6,809 nt of DNA from Phocaeicola_A sp963624095 (GTDB lineage: Bacteria > Bacteroidota > Bacteroidia > Bacteroidales > Bacteroidaceae). The notes under the pieces are model-generated. The model worked only from the letters and a program-made list of their open reading frames with translations. It did no database searches and had not been told where the DNA came from. A program made the position numbers and the translations under genes. Positions 1 through 4,746 of the stretch are shown here, one piece after another. Position 1 is the stretch's first letter, and every line of letters starts with the position of its first letter. The DNA is taken from positions 1-6,809 of the forward strand of contig CAVFNZ010000120.1 of the NCBI GenBank assembly GCA_963624095.1, written 5' to 3'.

Positions 1-590
1 CTTCACTTGGAGAGTTTCTCCCGTCGGACGAAAGTGCCGCCTTTGACGTGAACCATCTCGATGGCGAACTGCTATTCTTCAGTTCAGCCAATTCAAGCGA
101 AACCATGGCACTGATGAAACGGAGTGACGGCAGTTATTGGTTAGACATAGCCTGTTTCTACAACGTTGTGGACGACGGGAAGATGTCTCGACGCTCCGTT
201 TCTCTGGCAGGATGCCAAAACATTGGCCAGGCTACCTGCTATGCGGCGGGTCAATCAAGCCCCATACTCTTCTATGGAGCCGGCAACACTATTTATTCAT
301 TCAGCTATTCGACCGGACAAACCGAGGCATTGGAGCTGTGGACTGGCGATGCAGGAGACACCATAACAAGCATGTTGGTTATGCCTTATGGGGGATTCCC
401 GACCGGCGGAAAGGTGCTCTTTACTTCCGTATGGAATGAAGGGAAGAACGAAGGAAAAGTAGTGGAAATTGAATTCGACTCAACTACGGGTAGAGTGAAT
501 AACTACTGGGGATTAATGTTCGGCGGACAGCCAACTCCGCAAGTTTATGAAGGCTTTGGGAAAATCTTCTCCATGGTAGCTCCCTTATAA
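1..590 (+). CDS. PKD-like family lipoprotein, C-terminal part (5' end outside window)
   Basis: The reading frame is open from the left edge (first full codon at 3) to the TAA stop, giving 195 visible residues, so this is the 3' part of a longer gene. The visible part reads as repeated beta-strand blades (ILFYGAGNTIYSFSYSTGQ, then ALELWTGDAGDTITSMLVM, then GGKVLFTSVWNEGKNEGKVV) and ends in GFGKIFSMVAPL. This resembles the C-terminus of Bacteroidales PKD-like surface lipoproteins (Pfam PKD_2 type), where a similar GFGK...DM ending is usual. In those genomes the gene commonly follows SusC/SusD and DUF4843 genes and precedes a TlpA-like gene, and the next gene here fits that order. The likely role is a cell-surface accessory lipoprotein of a SusCD-type uptake system. 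The substrate cannot be told. The signal peptide and PKD domain would lie upstream and are not seen. The family call rests on remembered pattern, not on a search. Confidence 0.72.
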   Translation, partial: SLGEFLPSDESAAFDVNHLDGELLFFSSANSSETMALMKRSDGSYWLDIACFYNVVDDGKMSRRSVSLAGCQNIGQATCYAAGQSSPILFYGAGNTIYSFSYSTGQTEALELWTGDAGDTITSMLVMPYGGFPTGGKVLFTSVWNEGKNEGKVVEIEFDSTTGRVNNYWGLMFGGQPTPQVYEGFGKIFSMVAPL

Positions 591-639
591 AGATATCCAT
601 TTAATATTAACTCAATAAACAATTAACACATTAAAAAGA

Positions 640-1839
640 ATGATTATGAAATCAATTTTCTCAAAATGTTTGATGGTTCTTGCATGCATCGCTTTTGTTA
701 CGCCATGCAAATCGCAGGACTCTTACAAGATTAACGGTAACGCCCAAGGTTTTACCGAAGGAGCAAAAGTCACATTAAAGCTTGCGGCCACGCATGAAAA
801 CGCCCCGAAAGTAATAGCGGAAACCACTATACACAACGGCACTTTCAAACTGAGCGGAACCCTTGATGGTCCTCGGTTATGCACGCTTACGATAATAGAA
901 TCCAATCGTCAGTTTGGTTCAGATAAGCTAATGGTGGAAAACAAGGAAATGACCGTGAACATAGTCCCCGGAGTTGCTGAACGCCCCGGTTATACGCCAT
1001 TCAAGTCTTTCAACGTATGCGGTTCAGACTTGAACAAGGAATTCCGTGAGAAATCCGCATTCCGTGACAGGTTAGACAGTGTCTACACCGCCTATCAAGA
1101 TCAGGGAAAAGAAATCATGGACAAAATCAATGCCGCCAGAGACGCGGGAAAAGCCGAGGAGGTTGAGAAGCTGAAGAATACGGAAGCCTACAAGACCTAT
1201 AAACAAGCGGATCGGAATTTCTTTAATTTGGTAGAGGAGACCATGGTGTCTGAATTCAAGAAAAACGGCGACTCCTTTTGGGGACCGCTACTGGTATTGT
1301 TGAATGTCAACTACTTTACTCCGAACGACCCGAAGTTCACGAAACTGTATGAAGGTTTCTCGGAAGAGGCAAAAAACAGTTTCTATGGACAGGTGTTAAA
1401 GAAGCAGTTGTTTGTGGAGGGGTTGACCAACAAGGCAAACCCGGGCTTTGCATTGCCCGACAGGGACGACAACGTGAAGTCCTATGCAGAGTTGAGCAAA
1501 GGCAAGAAAGTGGTTCTCATCGACTTTTGGGCATCTTGGTGCAATCCGTGCCGCAAATCAATTCCTCAGTTGAAGGAGATTTACAAGGACCTCGCCGGCA
1601 AGGGTTTGGAGATTATAAGCGTTTCCATCGACAAAAAGAAAGCCGATTGGGTGAAGGCTCTCGATGTGGAGCAACTTCCCTGGCCCTGTCTGTTGGACAC
1701 CCAGGATGTCTTCGGCTCCAAATATAATGGCCGGGCCGTACCTACGTTCGTTTTGGTAGACGCGAATGGGATGGTCATCAGTGACACCCTTAGGGTAAAC
1801 GACCTGCGCGCCAAGATTGAATCTCATCTCTCTAAATAA
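640..1839 (+). CDS. Exported TlpA-like thiol-disulfide oxidoreductase with N-terminal DUF4369
   Basis: 399 aa from the ATG at 640; an equally good ATG lies two codons later at 646, where the classic MKSIF signal-peptide start begins. A signal peptide (basic start, hydrophobic core LMVLACIAFVT) ends near CKSQD. Cys23 is preceded by Pro, which does not make a good lipobox, so a periplasmic soluble protein is more likely than a lipoprotein. Residues about 27-125 are a beta-rich DUF4369 domain (YKINGNAQGF..., TIHNGTFKLSGTL). Residues about 130-260 are helical and highly charged. Residues about 265-399 are a thioredoxin fold with the active site WCNPC (Cys301, Cys304) and cis-proline Pro368 in the AVPTF motif. 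The family reduces or shuffles disulfides outside the cytoplasm. The gene is 49 nt behind the PKD-like lipoprotein, with no terminator between, so it is probably the last gene of the same operon. The upstream region is AT-rich with no Shine-Dalgarno, as usual in this phylum. The natural client protein is unknown. Confidence 0.93.
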   Translation: MIMKSIFSKCLMVLACIAFVTPCKSQDSYKINGNAQGFTEGAKVTLKLAATHENAPKVIAETTIHNGTFKLSGTLDGPRLCTLTIIESNRQFGSDKLMVENKEMTVNIVPGVAERPGYTPFKSFNVCGSDLNKEFREKSAFRDRLDSVYTAYQDQGKEIMDKINAARDAGKAEEVEKLKNTEAYKTYKQADRNFFNLVEETMVSEFKKNGDSFWGPLLVLLNVNYFTPNDPKFTKLYEGFSEEAKNSFYGQVLKKQLFVEGLTNKANPGFALPDRDDNVKSYAELSKGKKVVLIDFWASWCNPCRKSIPQLKEIYKDLAGKGLEIISVSIDKKKADWVKALDVEQLPWPCLLDTQDVFGSKYNGRAVPTFVLVDANGMVISDTLRVNDLRAKIESHLSK

Positions 1840-1860
1840 CCACCTTACCTAAGGTTACGG

Positions 1861-1900
1861 GCCTTTCCGGGATAGCTGGCAACAGCGAACCCGGAAAGGC
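1861..1900 (+). terminator. Hairpin terminator after the TlpA-like gene
   Basis: An 11-bp perfect stem (GCCTTTCCGGG at 1861-1871 with CCCGGAAAGGC at 1890-1900) begins 21 nt after the stop codon. Inside the 18-nt loop a second 4-bp stem, GCTG/CAGC (1875-1878 with 1883-1886), closes a GCAA tetraloop, so the whole folds as a two-tier hairpin. The downstream tract (TCTGTCATTT) is only moderately T-rich, so termination may be incomplete. Its place at the end of the operon supports the call. Confidence 0.75.
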
Positions 1901-2077
1901 TCTGTCATTTCCGCCGCCGCGAGGCTTCCGTCGCCCAACCAGACAAAGGAACGGCTCCCCGATTCGTGCAAAGTTGAAGGTTATCAGGTAAAATATTTGC
2001 ATCGCATGGATATTCTGTCTATCTTGCGCCTTGTTAATCGCTAAGGATTGAATATGGTCTATCACAACTTGCAAAGC
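1901..2077. other. Intergenic stretch without recognised features
   Basis: This lies between the terminator and the -7 motif of the methyltransferase unit. It moves from GC-rich (1911-1960) to AT-rich (1985-2070). I see no RNA gene, repeat or convincing small ORF. A long antisense frame crosses it but looks like a shadow of the GC-rich gene to the right. No good -33 element (TTG/TTTG) stands at the usual 19-21 nt before the -7 motif. Confidence 0.5.
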
Positions 2078-2085
2078 TACCTTTG
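2078..2085 (+). promoter_or_regulatory. Bacteroidetes -7 promoter motif for the methyltransferase unit
   Basis: TACCTTTG is an exact match to the Bacteroidetes sigma -7 consensus TAnnTTTG. It ends 21 nt before the chosen ATG at 2107, which would leave a leader of only about 15 nt. No TTG or TTTG is found at the proper distance upstream, so the -33 element is weak or absent. The motif also argues against any start codon upstream of 2107, because the in-frame TTG at 2083 lies inside it. Confidence 0.6.
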
Positions 2086-2106
2086 CCGACACATAATGCA
2101 CACGCC

Positions 2107-2778
2107 ATGAACTGTATAAGAAGACTCTGGGCGACTTGCTGCCGATTCCGCCGCCGTCGCGGGTACGGCATCCACTCACCGTATGTTTACGGGTTGGTGA
2201 GGGATGTCCTCTACGACTCGTCACGCTATTACGCCCTCGACCTGCTGGGGGAGGAACGGACATGGCTCGACCGGGCCAAGCCCGGCCATCTCCATTATCC
2301 CCACTCATCGGACAAACGGCTCTTCAAGTTGGTGAACCGCTTCCAGCCGCGGGTGGTGGTGGAGGTCGGCACCGGTTCGGGACTGAGTACCGAATACATG
2401 GCGGCGGCCAAGAAGCTGGACTGGTGCGTCACCTTCGACAAGGAGTTGCCTCCCTATGTGACGGACCGCCTGCGCCCCTGCGGCATCGAATGCCGCCAAC
2501 TGCCCGACGAGCCGGGCACGGCGTTGCAGGGATTCGCCGAGATAGGATTGCTCCATATCGCCCATACGGAAGCCTATCGGGAGCTGTTCGACGAGGCGTG
2601 GCCACACCTCTCCGCCCGTTCGTTGGTGGTGGTCGAGGGCATACACGACAACAAGGCGAAACTGGCGTGGTGGAAGACCGTCATTGCCGACGATCGGGTG
2701 GGGATGACCTTCGACCTCTATGACATGGGCGTGGTGTTCTTCGACCTTTCACGCCCCAAACAACATTTCAAGATATAG
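2107..2778 (+). CDS. Small class I SAM-dependent methyltransferase family protein
   Basis: 223 aa from the ATG at 2107. A longer in-frame version from a TTG at 2083 would start inside the promoter motif and is rejected. The basic N-terminus (CRFRRRRGYGIHSPYVYGLVRDVLY) carries a GIHSP motif typical of a Bacteroidota family of small methyltransferases. SAM-binding motif I is clear: VVVEVGTGSGLS, Glu86 to Gly92. A second strand, WCVTFDKE, supplies an acidic residue expected near the SAM ribose. The C-terminal part has VVVEGIHDNKAKLAWW (His180, Asn182) and DLYDMGVVFF, also family-typical. The likely location is the cytoplasm; the substrate is unknown. The gene is very GC-rich. Its stop is followed after 26 nt by the cobalamin adenosyltransferase start with no terminator, so the two are probably one transcript. 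There is no Shine-Dalgarno sequence. The fold is fairly sure, but actual methyltransferase activity is inferred. Confidence 0.82.
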   Translation: MNCIRRLWATCCRFRRRRGYGIHSPYVYGLVRDVLYDSSRYYALDLLGEERTWLDRAKPGHLHYPHSSDKRLFKLVNRFQPRVVVEVGTGSGLSTEYMAAAKKLDWCVTFDKELPPYVTDRLRPCGIECRQLPDEPGTALQGFAEIGLLHIAHTEAYRELFDEAWPHLSARSLVVVEGIHDNKAKLAWWKTVIADDRVGMTFDLYDMGVVFFDLSRPKQHFKI

Positions 2779-2804
2779 TGTATCCTAACCAATATCAACA
2801 ACAT

Positions 2805-3368
2805 ATGAAGAAGAGCGGAATTTATACCAAGACCGGTGACGCGGGGATGACGAGCCTGGTGGGTGGCGTGCGCGTGCCCAAGCTGCACGTGCGGTTAGAG
2901 GCTTACGGCACGGTGGACGAGCTGAACGCCGAGATAGGCCTGCTCATCACCTATGTGAACGACGAGACGGAACGGGAAGTGCTGACCCGGGTGCAAAACG
3001 TCCTCTTTGTCGTGGGTGCCTACTTGGCCACCGACCAAAGTCAACGCACGTTGAGGGAAGGCAGTCAGGTAGACCCGAAGGAGGTGGAGGCGTTGGAGAG
3101 TGCCATCGACCGCGTCGACGGGTCGTTGCCTCCACTCAAACTGTTCGTTTTGCCGGGAGGCTCGCGCGGAGCCGCCGTCTGTCATGTTTGCCGCACGATA
3201 TGCCGGAGGGCCGAACGCCGCATACTGGCCGTCGCGGCGGAGAGCGACGTGGACCCCACCCTGTTGGCCTACGTCAACCGCCTCTCCGATTACCTCTTCG
3301 TCCTCTCCCGAAAAATCAACAAACTGGAAGGGAACGATGAAATTATATGGAGAAAATGTTGTAAGTGA
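2805..3368 (+). CDS. Cob(I)yrinic acid a,c-diamide adenosyltransferase, PduO type
   Basis: 187 aa from the ATG at 2805, a usual length for the family. An in-frame GTG at 2778 overlaps the previous stop and would add nine poorly conserved residues, so I prefer the ATG. The enzyme transfers the adenosyl group of ATP to cob(I)alamin or its precursors, making the coenzyme form of B12 in the cytoplasm. Family motifs are complete: the ATP-binding loop IYTKTGDAGMTSLVGG (residues 6-21), AYGTVDELNAEIG (33-45), the PGGS loop, CRTICRRAERR (129-139) and YVNRLSDYLFVLSRKIN (from 156). In many relatives the segment before RT.CRRAER is LHLA; here it is VCHVC, a mild variation. The gene follows the methyltransferase closely and is equally GC-rich. 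The promoter of the next gene overlaps its last codons. No B12 riboswitch or other cobalamin gene is visible nearby, so the enzyme may serve imported corrinoids. Confidence 0.95.
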   Translation: MKKSGIYTKTGDAGMTSLVGGVRVPKLHVRLEAYGTVDELNAEIGLLITYVNDETEREVLTRVQNVLFVVGAYLATDQSQRTLREGSQVDPKEVEALESAIDRVDGSLPPLKLFVLPGGSRGAAVCHVCRTICRRAERRILAVAAESDVDPTLLAYVNRLSDYLFVLSRKINKLEGNDEIIWRKCCK

Positions 3369-3388
3369 CGGATTTTGTTCTACTTTTG
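3359..3388 (+). promoter_or_regulatory. Bacteroidetes sigma promoter for the DUF2795 gene (TTG-N19-TACTTTTG)
   Basis: TTG at 3359-3361, a 19-nt spacer, then TACTTTTG at 3381-3388, an exact TAnnTTTG. This is the best-spaced promoter in the window. The -33 element sits in the last codons of the adenosyltransferase gene and the -7 element just past its stop. Transcription would start around 3393-3397, giving a leader of about 35 nt. Confidence 0.75.
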
Positions 3389-3403
3389 CGCCAAATTTCA
3401 GAA

Positions 3404-3409
3404 AAGGAG
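3404..3409 (+). promoter_or_regulatory. Shine-Dalgarno-like AAGGAG, unusually far from the start
   Basis: AAGGAG lies 21 nt before the ATG at 3431, too far for standard pairing. An in-frame TAG at 3425-3427 rules out an earlier start in that frame. The stretch between is AT-rich, which favours initiation in this phylum without a Shine-Dalgarno. Confidence 0.3.
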
Positions 3410-3430
3410 TTTTTTAATTAATAGTAGATT

Positions 3431-3652
3431 ATGTATTGGACATTGGAATTGGCATCAAAACTGGAAGATGCTCCTTGGCCAGCAACCAAGGATGAGTTAA
3501 TTGACTATGCAATACGCTCAGGATCTCCCCTTGAAGTAATCGAGAACCTGCAGGAGATGGAAGACGAAGGCGAGATATATGAAAGTATTGAAGACATTTG
3601 GCCCGACTATCCGAGCAAGGAGGATTTCTTCTTCAACGAGGATGAGTATTAG
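3431..3652 (+). CDS. Small acidic DUF2795 family protein
   Basis: 73 aa starting MYWTLELASKLEDAPWPATK. An in-frame stop three nucleotides upstream of the ATG fixes this start. The middle segment (ATKDELIDYAIRSGSPLEVIENLQEMEDEGEIY, residues about 18-50) matches the DUF2795 pattern of a helix ending in a Gly-Ser/Ala-Pro turn and a second helix. The tail (WPDYPSKEDFFFNEDEY) is strongly acidic and aromatic. The sequence looks very close to what I recall from many Bacteroidales genomes, so it is probably under strong purifying selection. The molecular function is unknown; a cytoplasmic protein is likely as there is no signal or membrane segment. It has its own promoter and terminator, so it is a single-gene unit. 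Its base composition is much lower in GC than the adenosyltransferase gene before it. Confidence 0.9.
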   Translation: MYWTLELASKLEDAPWPATKDELIDYAIRSGSPLEVIENLQEMEDEGEIYESIEDIWPDYPSKEDFFFNEDEY

Positions 3653-3678
3653 GCCGTCAACACCGAAGCATTGAGATT

Positions 3679-3727
3679 CTGCGTGCGACAAGGAACGTTC
3701 ACCGTCCTTTGTCGCACGCAGTCGTTT
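3679..3727 (+). terminator. Strong intrinsic terminator after the DUF2795 gene
   Basis: A 13-bp perfect stem pairs 3679-3691 (CTGCGTGCGACAA) with 3709-3721 (TTGTCGCACGCAG). It is extended by GGA/TCC across a single bulged T, with a loop of about ten nt. It is followed by TCGTTTT. The hairpin begins 27 nt after the stop codon. Stem strength and the T-rich tail make this a convincing rho-independent terminator that isolates the DUF2795 gene from the fimbrial operon. Confidence 0.9.
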
Positions 3728-3833
3728 TAGCAATGAACGTAACCGGCCAGTCACCAACCGTTGAATAATCTATGGTCCATGGAGTCAAAATCCGCCGTTT
3801 CGGAGAGGGTGTTCTGACGACGTACAACCAGGC
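3728..3833. other. Non-coding spacer before the repeat array
   Basis: About 100 nt with no ORF, promoter motif or RNA gene I can support. Small palindromes occur (CCATGG at 3777-3782; TCCG and CGGA around CCGTTT near 3791-3804). The segment around 3820-3831 (CGTACAACCAGG) resembles part of the neighbouring repeat unit and may be a decayed first copy. Confidence 0.5.
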
Positions 3834-3925
3834 ACCCTCATCCCGTACAACTATAGCACCTCATCCTGTACAGCTATAGCACCTCATCCCGTACAGCCAT
3901 AGAACCTCATCCCGTACAGCCATAG
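3834..3925. repeat. Four tandem 23-bp repeats upstream of the fimbrial operon
   Basis: Four head-to-tail copies at 3834-3856, 3857-3879, 3880-3902 and 3903-3925. Each copy has the core CCTCATCCCGTACA (one C-to-T change in copy 2) followed by a CTATAG or CCATAG end. Copies 3 and 4 differ only in the first base. Partial copies flank the array (3820-3831 and 3926-3940). There are no spacers, so this is not CRISPR. No reading frame is maintained across it and 23 is not a multiple of three, so it is non-coding. The array stands about 120 nt before the -7 motif of the fimbrial operon. It could be a variable-number repeat, a cluster of protein-binding sites, or the remains of a mobile element. Confidence 0.9.
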
Positions 3926-3946
3926 AACGCCATGTCGTACGGGATG
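3908..3946. repeat. Inverted repeat closing the tandem array
   Basis: CATCCCGTAC at 3908-3917 (inside copy 4) is the exact reverse complement of GTACGGGATG at 3937-3946, with 19 nt between. A G-T wobble and one more G-C pair lengthen it slightly on the outside. The right arm is therefore an inverted copy of the repeat core. It could fold as a hairpin or give an inverted binding site. No T-run follows, so it is not a usual terminator. Confidence 0.75.
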
Positions 3947-4006
3947 GGAACACCCATAAACAGAGCCTCCAATACTGCCGGATAAAGGTTAATGTATGTT
4001 AAGGAT

Positions 4007-4015
4007 GGGGGGGGG
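4007..4015 (+). repeat. Nine-G homopolymer upstream of the fimbrial promoter
   Basis: A run of nine G sits directly before AATTG and 28 nt before the -7 motif. Such runs are prone to slipped-strand changes in length during replication. Its place just upstream of the promoter elements means a length change would shift upstream sites relative to the promoter. It does not lie in a coding frame. Confidence 0.85.
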
Positions 4016-4017
4016 AA

Positions 4018-4051
4018 TTGAACACCTTATATATAAAAGAACGTACCTTTG
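4018..4051 (+). promoter_or_regulatory. Likely promoter of the fimbrial operon
   Basis: TACCTTTG at 4044-4051 is an exact TAnnTTTG. The nearest -33-like element is TTG at 4018-4020, with a 23-nt spacer, longer than the usual 19-21 nt. The spacer is AT-rich (TTATATATAA). Transcription would begin near 4057, giving a leader of about 35 nt to the ATG at 4093. A near-copy of the motif (CGTACCTTGC at 4068-4077) follows 26 nt later but lacks one T of the consensus. Confidence 0.65.
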
Positions 4052-4092
4052 CGCCCCGAGAGCGGAGCGTACCTTGCCTCCGCCTGTAGTTT

Positions 4093-4746
4093 ATGAGACT
4101 TAGGAGTCTGGTTTTCTTCACATTGACGTGCCTCTTCATGAGTGCAGCCGCCGTCGGCCGCGACGGTGACACATCGTCGTGTACCCGTCCGCGTGTGGCA
4201 CTCCGCACCAATGTGGTCTACGATGCGCTCCTCATCCCCAACCTCGGCATGGAGTTCCGCCTCGGCAAGGGGTGGACACTCGGCGGCAGCTGGATGTACG
4301 GCTGGTGGAAGAAAGATTACAAGCACCGCTACTGGCGCGCCTACGGCGGTTACGCCACCCTGCGACGCTACTTCGGCACGCGCCGCGACGGCAACCCACT
4401 GACGGGACATCACGTCGGCATCTACGGACAACTGCTGACCTACGACATCGAGTTCGGGGGCAGGGGTTACATGGGCGGCCGCCCCGGCGGCTCGCTGTGG
4501 GACAAGGCCCACTATGGCGGCGGACTGGAATACGGCTACTCGCTGCCACTCGCCCGGAAGCTCAACCTCGACTTCTCCGTCGGTGTAGGCTACCTCGGCG
4601 GCACCTACTACGAATATACACCCAAGGACGGCCACTACGTGTGGGACACCACCAAGTCGCGCCACTGGTTCGGCCCCACGCAGGTTGAGGTCTCGTTGGT
4701 GTGGCTTCTCGGAGGCGGCAGTGTCGCGAAAGGAGGCGGACGATGA
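4093..4746 (+). CDS. DUF3575 family outer-membrane protein of a fimbrial operon
   Basis: 217 aa. The start MRLRSLVFFTLTCLFMSAAAVGRD is a signal peptide, probably cut after the Ala run near residue 20. The mature part opens with RVALRTNVVYDALLIPNLGMEFRLGKGWTLGGSWMYGWW, the typical DUF3575 beginning. It continues as alternating aromatic/hydrophobic strands (GIYGQLLTYDIEFGG, GGGLEYGYSLPL, LNLDFSVGVGYLGGTYYEY, QVEVSLVWLL), consistent with a small outer-membrane beta-barrel. In Bacteroidales, DUF3575 genes are often found beside fimbrillin-type genes, and the next two genes fit. A role in assembly or anchoring of the pilus at the outer membrane is an inference from context; no activity is established from the sequence. 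The gene is very GC-rich. Its stop overlaps the next start as ATGA, so the two are probably translationally coupled. Confidence 0.85.
   Translation: MRLRSLVFFTLTCLFMSAAAVGRDGDTSSCTRPRVALRTNVVYDALLIPNLGMEFRLGKGWTLGGSWMYGWWKKDYKHRYWRAYGGYATLRRYFGTRRDGNPLTGHHVGIYGQLLTYDIEFGGRGYMGGRPGGSLWDKAHYGGGLEYGYSLPLARKLNLDFSVGVGYLGGTYYEYTPKDGHYVWDTTKSRHWFGPTQVEVSLVWLLGGGSVAKGGGR
4731..4736 (+). promoter_or_regulatory. Perfect Shine-Dalgarno AGGAGG before the DUF5119 gene
   Basis: AGGAGG stands 6 nt before the ATG at 4743, at optimal spacing. Strong Shine-Dalgarno sequences are uncommon in this phylum, and none of the other starts in the window has one this well placed. Together with the ATGA overlap it fixes 4743 as the start rather than the longer in-frame ATG at 4701. 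Confidence 0.6.

Noticed and set aside
640..714. Lipoprotein signal in the TlpA-like protein
   Set aside because: Cys23 is preceded by Thr-Pro, which does not fit the usual lipobox (Gly, Ala or Ser before Cys).
1832..2308. Minus-strand frame of 158 codons across the intergenic region and the methyltransferase start
   Set aside because: Low-complexity Arg/Gly/Pro-rich translation, overlaps a real gene start, a promoter and a terminator, and matches no family.
2136..2723. Second + strand frame of 195 codons inside the methyltransferase gene
   Set aside because: It is a frame-shifted shadow; the overlapping frame has clear SAM-binding motifs, this one only Pro/Arg/Gly-rich sequence.
2778..2804. 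Upstream GTG start for the adenosyltransferase
   Set aside because: It overlaps the previous stop codon and would add residues not typical of the family, whose conserved part begins right after the ATG at 2805.
3834..3946. CRISPR array
   Set aside because: The 23-bp units are directly adjacent with no spacers, and no cas gene is present.
3834..3946. Invertible promoter (inverton) bounded by CATCCCGTAC/GTACGGGATG
   Set aside because: The DNA between any direct copy and the inverted copy contains only repeat units and no TAnnTTTG motif on either strand, and no recombinase gene is in the window.
4701..4742. Longer N-terminus for the DUF5119 protein from the ATG at 4701
   Set aside because: The extra 14 residues are Arg-rich and precede the signal peptide. 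The ATG at 4743 has a perfect AGGAGG and an ATGA overlap.
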